39,160 nucleotides of DNA from an uncultured Clostridia bacterium (lineage in GTDB: Bacteria > Bacillota > Clostridia > Oscillospirales > Oscillospiraceae), in NCBI GenBank assembly GCA_945836055.1, contig CAMAKJ010000002.1, positions 1-39,160 on the forward strand, read 5' to 3'. The first letter of the stretch is position 1; every line of letters begins with the position of its first letter. The notes below the pieces were generated by a model that worked only from the letters and a program-made list of their open reading frames with translations, did not search any database and had not been told where the DNA came from. Positions 18,874 through 26,208 of the stretch are shown in pieces. The translations under genes were made by a program, and so were the position numbers.

Positions 18874-19656
18874 TTATACCTGGGAGAAAGAGTTGCCCTG
18901 TGCCACTTGACGGAGGAGACGGGATACGCACCGCCAGATTGGAATTGCGCTATCTCTGCATAATTTCCGAAGCCGCTCCAACGCGGCTTCTTTTGCTTTG
19001 TATACCCCGTCCGGGGTGAGCATCTCTTCAAAAGACAGGTCATCCACAGATTTTTGTTCAAAACCAAAGACACCATAGCAGCTTCCAAGGATATACTGCT
19101 CCTTCGCAGACAATTTACGGAATTGTTGCTCCAGCAGTTCTATCTGAATCTTTTTCAGAACGGAATGTTCAACGGATTCGGTGATCGGGCAGTTCTGTTC
19201 TTCCTCATACAGTGCATCAAAGGAAACGGCGTGGGTGTTGTGATTGATAAGCAGTGCAGCACGAGCCGGTGTGATTCCAAGTTCTTTTGCCACGGCATCT
19301 ACAGCCAGATTCGCCTCGTTGTATAGCCGCTGCGCTTTGCGGACAAGTTCCATCTGGTGTTTACTGAGCGGAATACTCCCCGTGTTCTTTTCAAGGTAAC
19401 GGTACATGGCTCCCTGAAGATGGGGGTACAGGTATGTAGTCAGGCGTGATTTTTCCGGATCATAAGTTCGGCTGCGGAGTAATTCCAGGAAGGCCAGCAT
19501 ACCCACACTGCACAGTTCTTCAATATCAGAATAGTTGAAAGTATCTGCCGCTCTGACTGCGACAGATCGAATGAAATCTCTATTATTCCGGCACAGTTGT
19601 TCCAGCGCTTGGCTGCTGCCCTGGTAGTACGCCCGCACCAATTCCTCATTGGTCAT
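18874..19656 (-). CDS. Sigma-70-like RNA polymerase sigma factor, element-borne
   Basis: Region-2-like SDIEELCSVGMLAFLELLRSRTYDPEKSRLTTYLYPHLQGAMYRYL; region-4-like C-terminus LSAKEQYILGSCYG. Confidence 0.75.
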   Translation of the reverse strand: MTNEELVRAYYQGSSQALEQLCRNNRDFIRSVAVRAADTFNYSDIEELCSVGMLAFLELLRSRTYDPEKSRLTTYLYPHLQGAMYRYLEKNTGSIPLSKHQMELVRKAQRLYNEANLAVDAVAKELGITPARAALLINHNTHAVSFDALYEEEQNCPITESVEHSVLKKIQIELLEQQFRKLSAKEQYILGSCYGVFGFEQKSVDDLSFEEMLTPDGVYKAKEAALERLRKLCRDSAIPIWRCVSRLLRQVAQGNSFSQV

Positions 19657-19660
19657 AGGA

Positions 19661-20743
19661 TCATCTCCTGACTGGTTCTTTCTTTGGATGCCCTACAGGG
19701 TTGGATTTCCTTTTCACACCGCAGAGGGGATACAGGTTTTTGGATTCCAGGGATTTCTCAAAATCTGCGTATGTAATTCCGGAATGAATTTTTGCCGCAT
19801 GGTATAGCTCTTCCGCCTTTGCTTTCAGTGATAGCTTTTCCTTTTCTGTGATGATCCCCCTGGAACAGTCCTTGGTGATCCGCTGCAGGCAGCGCCGCAG
19901 GGCATCCATCTTGGGATCATCTTCAGGTGTTTCCTTTCTGCGGGTAAGCCGGTAGCCCATTTGTGCGCAGGTGTATTTTGGATTATCCGGAGCCGGGTTG
20001 TCGCAGTATTTTGTGTGGAGCCGTTTTGTCAGCAGGAAAAACCGTCCGCAGTATTCACACTGCCGAATGAGATGCCCGGCTTCCAGTGCTTTGTAGAAAT
20101 CAATCTTCAAAAGCATCAGCAAATCGTCCGAGGTGTACGTCTCCACAATTTGAAAATCACCAGATGCAGAAGCCGCATTTCCGGATTCAAAGTCCAGCGT
20201 GATTGGCTTGTTGCGGTGGTACGCATACAGATACCCTTTCTTTTCATCCCGCAGGTAGATGGGATAGTAATTATCCGTCAGTCGTTTTACTGCTTCAGAA
20301 ATGCTGCCGGAATTCAGTTCTTGTATTGGCATAACACCGTTCCGGATGAAATGACCGATAACGGTATGAAAAAACGAGATATCCGTCACAATCCCCTTGA
20401 AATAGCTGAAGTACTCCCGGTACGCGGGCCAATCCTTGTATGTGAGGACCGTTGTTTCCCAGAAAACAGACCAGTCCCTTTGCAGCAGGTCAAGCAGCGG
20501 ATATTCACGCAGGAGTGTCTCCAGTTTCAGATAAGCATCATTCGCCTGAAACCAGAGAGCATAATCTCCGATGTCTTCATACTGCTGGGCAAGTGCCCTG
20601 CCCTTTCTCAGAAGATCATACATTTCCTGGATCCTACAGCTGGGGGTGTTCAAAATCTGCACAGAGAGTTCTCCTAAAGTAAATTCCTGTCCATAGATGC
20701 GGATGAGCTTTCTGTCAACGCTGAAGGTAATACGATCTATCAT
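19661..20743 (-). CDS. DUF6076-like protein with zinc-binding motif
   Basis: CEYCGRFFLLTKRLHTKYCDN...YTC cysteine cluster; start reset to 20743 (GGGAGAGG RBS). Confidence 0.6.
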   Translation of the reverse strand: MIDRITFSVDRKLIRIYGQEFTLGELSVQILNTPSCRIQEMYDLLRKGRALAQQYEDIGDYALWFQANDAYLKLETLLREYPLLDLLQRDWSVFWETTVLTYKDWPAYREYFSYFKGIVTDISFFHTVIGHFIRNGVMPIQELNSGSISEAVKRLTDNYYPIYLRDEKKGYLYAYHRNKPITLDFESGNAASASGDFQIVETYTSDDLLMLLKIDFYKALEAGHLIRQCEYCGRFFLLTKRLHTKYCDNPAPDNPKYTCAQMGYRLTRRKETPEDDPKMDALRRCLQRITKDCSRGIITEKEKLSLKAKAEELYHAAKIHSGITYADFEKSLESKNLYPLCGVKRKSNPVGHPKKEPVRR

Positions 20744-20897
20744 TTGTAACCTCTCCCAATTTGTCAGGACAAACGGAAATAACCTGTCCCGGAATACTAT
20801 GAGTTTAGCAAAAAATGTCCACAATGTATGTAGAAGAATGTCGAGGCCAATGTGTTTGGTTCGACGTTCTTACTTTTTTGTGGGAGGAGGTGAGATA

Positions 20898-21917
20898 ATG
20901 GAAAAGGAACTGATGGCTGTGGATGGAGAAACACTATGGGATCTGGAATTCGGTGCCCAGCGGTTTTGCATTCGCGGTCTGCTGCCGCAAGGGCTGTGTA
21001 TCCTGGGCGGCGCGCCGAAGATCGGGAAATCCTGGCTGGTGCTGGACTGGTGTATCCGAATCGCAAAGGGTGAACCAATCTGGGACATGGATACTACCCA
21101 GGGCACAACGCTGTACCTGTGTCTGGAGGACACCCTCCAACGGGTGCAGCACCGGGTGTACTGTATGTCGGAGGAAGCAACGCCCAATGCCTACTTCGCA
21201 ACTGCGGTAGGTACGCTGGCGGATGATCTGGAGGAGCAGATTTCTTCCTTTCTGCTGTCACACCCGGATACGGTTCTGGTGGTGGTCGATACCTTTCAGA
21301 TGGTGCGTGGAAATACAAATGATCCGTCCTATGGTAGTGACTATCAGGATATGCAGCGGCTGAAGCGCATTGCCGACAAGTATGGGATCACCATTCTGCT
21401 GGTACACCATCTGCGAAAGCAGGGTGACCGGGATCCTGTGAACCGGCTCTCCGGGACAACGGGCATCAGCGGTGCGGTGGACGCGGTGTTCGTTCTGGAC
21501 AAAAAAGAGCGGTCGCAGAACACAGCACTGCTGGTGTGCACCGGGCGGGACATTGAGTACCGGGAGCTGGAACTGAGGTTCTCCAAGGAACGGTGCGTGT
21601 GGGATCTGGTATCCGACAGTGCAGAGCATCCGGAGCAGTTACTGCCGCCGGAGCTGAATGCCTTTCTGGGGTACATGAAGGAAGTGCGGTTCTACTCTGG
21701 TGGAAACACGGAACTGTCTGAGACGTTCAATATGTTCTCCGGCAGTAACATTGAACCCAAACGGCTCAAGCAGCTGATGAACTGTTCCAAGGAAGCGCTG
21801 CGGGAGCTGGGGCTGACTTTTCGCAGCTACCGGAGCAACGGTCAGCGGCTGGTGGAGGTGCGGTACGTCGAGCCAGTGACGCAAGTGCCGCAAGTGACGC
21901 AGAAAACCGGCCCCTAG
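20898..21917 (+). CDS. RecA-like AAA ATPase (RepA/AAA_25 helicase-like)
   Basis: Walker A LGGAPKIGKSWL, Walker B VLVVVDTF, ILLVHHLRKQGD; GGGAGGAGG RBS before 20898. Confidence 0.82.
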   Translation: MEKELMAVDGETLWDLEFGAQRFCIRGLLPQGLCILGGAPKIGKSWLVLDWCIRIAKGEPIWDMDTTQGTTLYLCLEDTLQRVQHRVYCMSEEATPNAYFATAVGTLADDLEEQISSFLLSHPDTVLVVVDTFQMVRGNTNDPSYGSDYQDMQRLKRIADKYGITILLVHHLRKQGDRDPVNRLSGTTGISGAVDAVFVLDKKERSQNTALLVCTGRDIEYRELELRFSKERCVWDLVSDSAEHPEQLLPPELNAFLGYMKEVRFYSGGNTELSETFNMFSGSNIEPKRLKQLMNCSKEALRELGLTFRSYRSNGQRLVEVRYVEPVTQVPQVTQKTGP

Positions 21918-22073
21918 ATTTTGTGTCCCTTGCGTTCCTTGCGGCACTGCTCTGCCAGAAAAGCCCCTGTGCGCCGGATTTGGAGCCGTAGCGAGCGGTT
22001 TCCGGACTTTTCCGAGCCGCGGAGGGTAGTAACCCCACCGGAGGTGGACAGCCGGAATAACCCCAGTTTTCAA

Positions 22074-22349
22074 CCCACTTTGGCCCGACCCTCAAATTCG
22101 GTGCCGTAGACAACGAAAAGCCGCCTGCAGGCGGCGGGATTTCCCAGACCATCCCGGGGGCCCCATAAAGTCGAATGGACTTTATGGGGAGAGGAGGAGC
22201 ACGGATACAGGCGGAGCTTTCCGTAAGGAAAGCGGAGCGGTGTACCCGTCGCTCCGACGACGGGGCAAGCAGAGCGTCCGGCTGTCCGCCTGACGCACCC
22301 CCAGCCCCTTAAGGGGAGAACCGGGCGGAAGCCCGGACCCACTTTGACC
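22074..22349. other. Non-coding structured region, candidate oriT
   Basis: Hairpins CCCCATAAAGTC-gaatg-GACTTTATGGGG (22161-22189), GCTTTCC-gtaa-GGAAAGC, CCCGTCG-ctccga-CGACGGG, CCCCTTAAGGGG, CCGGGC-ggaa-GCCCGG; flanked by direct repeats CCCACTTTGGCC / CCCACTTTGACC; immediately upstream of mobC. Confidence 0.5.
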
Positions 22350-22372
22350 ATATCACGAAATGGAGGAATTCA

Positions 22373-22699
22373 ATGCCAGAAAATCGAAAACGAAGTATGA
22401 CCCTGACCATCCGGGTTACTCCCGGAGAAAAAGCTGCCATTCTGAGGAAGGCAGAACAGGCGGGTTTAAGCCTGACGGACTACCTTGTGACGGCCGCGCA
22501 GAGTACCCAGATTTTTGTAGCGGAGGACATAAAACCGATGCTGACGGAACTGAAGCGCATCGGCAATAACCTGAACCAGATCACCGCCAAAATCAATGTG
22601 GGAGCCTTCAAGTCCTACAATTTCAGCGAAGTTATTGCGTGGCAGAGTAAACTCTATGAGGAGCTTGTCCGTATCGGAGGTAAGGGTTGGCAACTGTAA
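22373..22699 (+). CDS. mobC: MobC-like relaxosome accessory protein
   Basis: Ribbon-helix-helix-like N-terminus (RSMTLTIRVTPGEKAAILRKAEQAGLSLTDYLV) and LTELKRIGNNLNQITAKIN; overlaps relaxase start. Confidence 0.82.
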   Translation: MPENRKRSMTLTIRVTPGEKAAILRKAEQAGLSLTDYLVTAAQSTQIFVAEDIKPMLTELKRIGNNLNQITAKINVGAFKSYNFSEVIAWQSKLYEELVRIGGKGWQL

Positions 22700-24177
22700 C
22701 CTACATTAAGGAATCCAAGCAGCACATCAGCGCCATGAAGGCTGTCATGTGCTACTGTCAGCGGGAGGACAAGACCACCGATCCGCAGACAGGGCACCGC
22801 TATGTCAGCGGGGTTGACTGCAATGGAGCCAGTTCTTTCACGGAATTTCTCGCCACCAAAACCGCCTACGGCAAGCTGGATGGAATCAATTTCTACCAGT
22901 ATGTGCAATCCTTCTCTCCCAGAGAGAACGTCACCTATGAGCAGGCCCACGCCATCGGATTGGAGTTTGCCCAGCGGGCGTGGCCGGGGCATGAGGTACA
23001 GGTGACCACCCACTGCGATGCCCAGCATATCCATACCCACTTTGTGATCAACTCCGTCAGCTTTGAAACCGGGCTGAAGCTGCACCAGACCCCGAAAACC
23101 CTGCGGCAGCTCCGGCAGATCAGTGACGAAATCTGTAAGTCCCACAACCTCTCCGTTCTGCCCCAATATAAGAGCGGCGGACGGAAGATGACTCCCCGGG
23201 AATACCGGGCAGCCCGAAAGGGGCAAAGCTGGAAATTCCGGCTGATGTACAATATTGGGGAAGCTATGAAAACCAGCGCCAGCCGGGAGGATTTCATACG
23301 GCAGATGCAGCGCCGGGGGTATGAGGTTTTGTGGAGCGACAAGCGAAAATCCATCACCTACACCTGCCCCAACGGAATGAAGTGCCGGTGTGAAAAACTG
23401 CATGATGACAAGTATTTAAAGGAGCGGATGGAACATGAATTTGAACAACGAAAGCAGCTCTTTGAAGGAGTTCTCCTTAGAAGAGCTGGTGAAAATGAAT
23501 GGGGACGCAATGGCAGTTATGGACGAGGTGCCATACCAGCCCATCGTCTACGCGGTACCCGTGGAATGGTTGGAGAGCTGGAAGAAGCTTCTGGACAATG
23601 CAGTGCGGTTCCAGCCAACCTTGTACGGGCATCTTGCCCCTCTGGCAACGCAGGAGCAGCTGCAGAAACAGGAGATGCAGCTGAAGGCGGAACTGGGGAT
23701 TGCCAAGCGCGAGATTCTGAAACGCATAGAGATAATGGAGAAACAGGGTGGGAGTTCGAGAGAGAAATTTTTCTCCGAACTGTCCAAGCTTCACTCCGGT
23801 ACACTCAGGGAAATGCGGGAGGAATCCGCCAGACAGGGCAGGAAGCAAACGCGGTTTCTCTGGGCGACGACATTGGCATCGGCGGTGCTGTCGGCATTGG
23901 TCTGCGGGGGATTTCTGCTCTTAGCCGCCTGACGGACAACGATTCTGACGACCCGGAGGAGCAGAAGCGAAAGCAGGAAGCGGTCCAAGCGGCAAACAAT
24001 GTGGGCGCTGTTCTGGGACTGGCAATCGGTGCATTTTCAACATTTACAAAAGATAATCAATCCCTCACTCGGACACCTGATGAGAACATAAGTATCGAGG
24101 AGGAAGAAGATTTCAACGAGTTCCTTGCTCGGCTGGACGAGGAATATGGGTACGAAGAACAGCAGCAGATGATGTGA
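22687..24177 (+). CDS. Relaxase/mobilization nuclease (MobA/VirD2 family)
   Basis: TTG start with GGAGGTAAGG RBS; NFYQYVQSFSPRENVTYEQAHAIGLEFA, HCDAQHIHTHFVINSVSFETG (HxHxH-like). Confidence 0.88.
   Translation: MATVTYIKESKQHISAMKAVMCYCQREDKTTDPQTGHRYVSGVDCNGASSFTEFLATKTAYGKLDGINFYQYVQSFSPRENVTYEQAHAIGLEFAQRAWPGHEVQVTTHCDAQHIHTHFVINSVSFETGLKLHQTPKTLRQLRQISDEICKSHNLSVLPQYKSGGRKMTPREYRAARKGQSWKFRLMYNIGEAMKTSASREDFIRQMQRRGYEVLWSDKRKSITYTCPNGMKCRCEKLHDDKYLKERMEHEFEQRKQLFEGVLLRRAGENEWGRNGSYGRGAIPAHRLRGTRGMVGELEEASGQCSAVPANLVRASCPSGNAGAAAETGDAAEGGTGDCQARDSETHRDNGETGWEFEREIFLRTVQASLRYTQGNAGGIRQTGQEANAVSLGDDIGIGGAVGIGLRGISALSRLTDNDSDDPEEQKRKQEAVQAANNVGAVLGLAIGAFSTFTKDNQSLTRTPDENISIEEEEDFNEFLARLDEEYGYEEQQQMM
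23435..23932 (+). CDS. Coiled-coil protein with C-terminal TM (MobB-like), nested in the relaxase ORF in another frame
   Basis: AAGGAG upstream; coding-like composition; LQKQEMQLKAELGIAKREILKRIEIMEKQ coiled-coil; FLWATTLASAVLSALVCGGFLLLAA TM tail. Confidence 0.7.
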   Translation: MNLNNESSSLKEFSLEELVKMNGDAMAVMDEVPYQPIVYAVPVEWLESWKKLLDNAVRFQPTLYGHLAPLATQEQLQKQEMQLKAELGIAKREILKRIEIMEKQGGSSREKFFSELSKLHSGTLREMREESARQGRKQTRFLWATTLASAVLSALVCGGFLLLAA

Positions 24178-24210
24178 TCTGCTGCCGGCACGAAGGAGGG
24201 AATGCCTATA

Positions 24211-24396
24211 ATGAATGATCCCGTTTGGGAGAGAAAGAGAAATACAAATAATTTAGTGGATAGTATTACAAGTTTCGATGCCGAAAATATGTTGCGTTTG
24301 TCAATAGCTTTCCAAAGCGCTTTCGGGTATTGTGTGTGCTGCCAAAATACAGTTGCCGTGTCCTTTATGGGCGGACAATCCAGAGGGGTGCGGTGA
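24211..24396 (+). CDS. Small hypothetical protein (61 aa)
   Basis: GGAGGG RBS; stop lies 2 bp before the next small ORF start. Confidence 0.35.
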   Translation: MNDPVWERKRNTNNLVDSITSFDAENMLRLSIAFQSAFGYCVCCQNTVAVSFMGGQSRGVR

Positions 24397-24398
24397 CA

Positions 24399-24548
24399 AT
24401 GGAGCAAGACATTTTCGTTCACGATGACTACTGTGCCGGAGCACGCAGCGAAGATGTTCGGAAGATCCTGTCTGAAATCACCACACTGATCACAGAAGCA
24501 ATCCTCCGAAGCGCATCTGAGACGAAAAAACGTGACACGGTTGCGTAA
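24399..24548 (+). CDS. Small hypothetical protein (49 aa)
   Basis: GAGGGG RBS-like sequence; MEQDIFVHDDYCAGARSEDVRKILSEITTLITEAILRS. Confidence 0.4.
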   Translation: MEQDIFVHDDYCAGARSEDVRKILSEITTLITEAILRSASETKKRDTVA

Positions 24549-24574
24549 CTGCTTGGCGGAGGGGAAGTGCGAAA

Positions 24575-26092
24575 TTGGCACGATACTTGATGTACTTAAG
24601 AAAGTCCAGAATGGACACGGATTATGAGGAAGTCTCTGTGGAGGAAACCCTGTCCCGTCACCGGCAGATCCTGGAGAAATTCTGCAAGGATAAGAAGCTG
24701 AATGTGGTGGAGGTTCTGGAGGAAGTGGTGTCCGGCGAATCTCTGGCAGCCCGTCCTCAGATGATGCGCTTGCTGGAGCTGGTCAGTACAGGTTCCTATG
24801 CAGGAGTGGTCTGCATGGATATCGAGCGACTGTCCAGAGGTTCCTCCATGGAATCCGGCTATATCATGCAGGTTTTTCAGACCAACTGCTGTAAGATCAT
24901 TACCCCCGGAAAAACCTACGATCTGCAAAATGAATCCGATGAGCAGTTCACGGACATGAAGTTCATGTTCAGCCGCTACGAGCTGAAAACCATCAATAAG
25001 CGCTTGGTTCGTGGCCGGAATCAGTCCGCATCCGAGGGGAAGTTCATGGGGTCCATGGCTCCCTATGGATACCGGGCGTACAAGCTTCCCGGTGTAAAAG
25101 GAAACAGTCTGTGCATTGAACCGGAGGAAGCCAAGGTGGTGCAGATGATTTTTGATATGTACGGTCAGCAGGGCATGGGCTACAATGCGATAGCCTATGC
25201 CCTAAATGATATGCGCATCCCCGCTAGGAAGGGTGCGTGGAGCCAGACCTCGGTAGCAAACATCCTGACCAATGAGGTCTATCTGGGGAAAATCCGTTGG
25301 CGCAGGGAGCCTGTCAAGCGGGTCATTAAGGATGGGATGTTAGCTAAGAAGCGTATTCAAAATGACGATTACGAGCTTTACGACGGCTTACATGAACCAA
25401 TTATCACAGAAGAACAGTGGGAGCGGGTGAAAGCGGCGCAGATTCAGAGGAATCACACCTCTAACCATACCGAAAGGCAGTTAAAAAATCCCTTTGCAGG
25501 CGTTCTGTTCTGTGAAAAATGCGGAGGGATTATGAAACGGTATATTCCCCATGCCAAGAAAAATCCGACACCGTGGTACAGGTGCACCACCCGGAACTGT
25601 GATTGCAAAATGGTGAAGTGCGAGGTGGCGGAGACAGAAATTCGCCATGCCATGCAGGAATGGCTGGAAGAATACAGAATCCGGATTGAGGCGGGTCAGC
25701 CGTCGGCAATCGATCCCATTGATACAGCATTGGAAACGGTTCGCGGACAGCTTGCCAGTTTGCAGCTCCAGCAGGAGAACATCTGTGAGTATCTGGAAAA
25801 GGGGATATATACTGTGGAGATGTTTACAAAACGGAGTAACGCACTGTCAAAAGAAATCAAGCAGCTTCAATCTTCTGAGGCCGATCTTCTTCGCCAGAGA
25901 GGGGAAGGCAATCAAAAAAGGCAGGCTGCCGCCGAGATCATCCCCACCACCCAGCATATTCTGGACAGCTATTCGATGCTGTCAACGGAAGAGAAAAACA
26001 GGCTATGGAAACTGGTCATGAAAAAGGCGACGGTATACCGGACACCGGAGGGAGAAATGACGATTCATATATACCCGAATCTTCCAAAGTAA
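24575..26092 (+). CDS. Large serine recombinase (site-specific integrase)
   Basis: Resolvase-like YLRKSRMD, VCMDIERLSRGS; recombinase domain AYALNDMRIPARKGAWSQTSVANILTNEVYLGKIRW; zinc ribbon CEKCGGIMKRY...CTTRNCDC; C-terminal coiled-coil. Confidence 0.93.
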   Translation: MARYLMYLRKSRMDTDYEEVSVEETLSRHRQILEKFCKDKKLNVVEVLEEVVSGESLAARPQMMRLLELVSTGSYAGVVCMDIERLSRGSSMESGYIMQVFQTNCCKIITPGKTYDLQNESDEQFTDMKFMFSRYELKTINKRLVRGRNQSASEGKFMGSMAPYGYRAYKLPGVKGNSLCIEPEEAKVVQMIFDMYGQQGMGYNAIAYALNDMRIPARKGAWSQTSVANILTNEVYLGKIRWRREPVKRVIKDGMLAKKRIQNDDYELYDGLHEPIITEEQWERVKAAQIQRNHTSNHTERQLKNPFAGVLFCEKCGGIMKRYIPHAKKNPTPWYRCTTRNCDCKMVKCEVAETEIRHAMQEWLEEYRIRIEAGQPSAIDPIDTALETVRGQLASLQLQQENICEYLEKGIYTVEMFTKRSNALSKEIKQLQSSEADLLRQRGEGNQKRQAAAEIIPTTQHILDSYSMLSTEEKNRLWKLVMKKATVYRTPEGEMTIHIYPNLPK

Positions 26093-26171
26093 AACCCTAT
26101 CTATAGGCGGGCAATACTACATTTTTTGAAAAATCACCCTGACTCTATCGACTTTCAGCCCCCAGCCATGA

Positions 26172-26177
26172 TATAAT
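26172..26177 (+). promoter_or_regulatory. -10 element of the GTPase gene promoter
   Basis: TATAAT, 31 bp upstream of ATG 26209; overlaps the ORF-track start (26176), supporting the downstream start. Confidence 0.5.
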
Positions 26178-26208
26178 GGAAAAAATTTCATGGAAGGGGG
26201 CTGACATC

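Larger units (their letters stand above)
18400..26108. mobile_element. Integrative mobilizable element (approximate boundaries)
   Basis: Contiguous mobility module (sigma factor, DUF6076-like, RecA-like ATPase, MobC, relaxase, large serine recombinase at the right edge) between chromosomal genes; exact att sites not established. Confidence 0.7.

Noticed and set aside
20697-20897. N-terminal extension of the 406-aa ATPase ORF
   Set aside because: Overlaps the divergent gene start at 20743; strong RBS and ATG at 20898
22070-22351. 93-aa minus-strand ORF in the candidate oriT region
   Set aside because: No RBS or recognisable motifs; the region is better explained as structured non-coding DNA
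22000-22372. CRISPR array in the repeat-rich gap before mobC
   Set aside because: Repeats are distinct inverted repeats, not regularly spaced identical direct repeats
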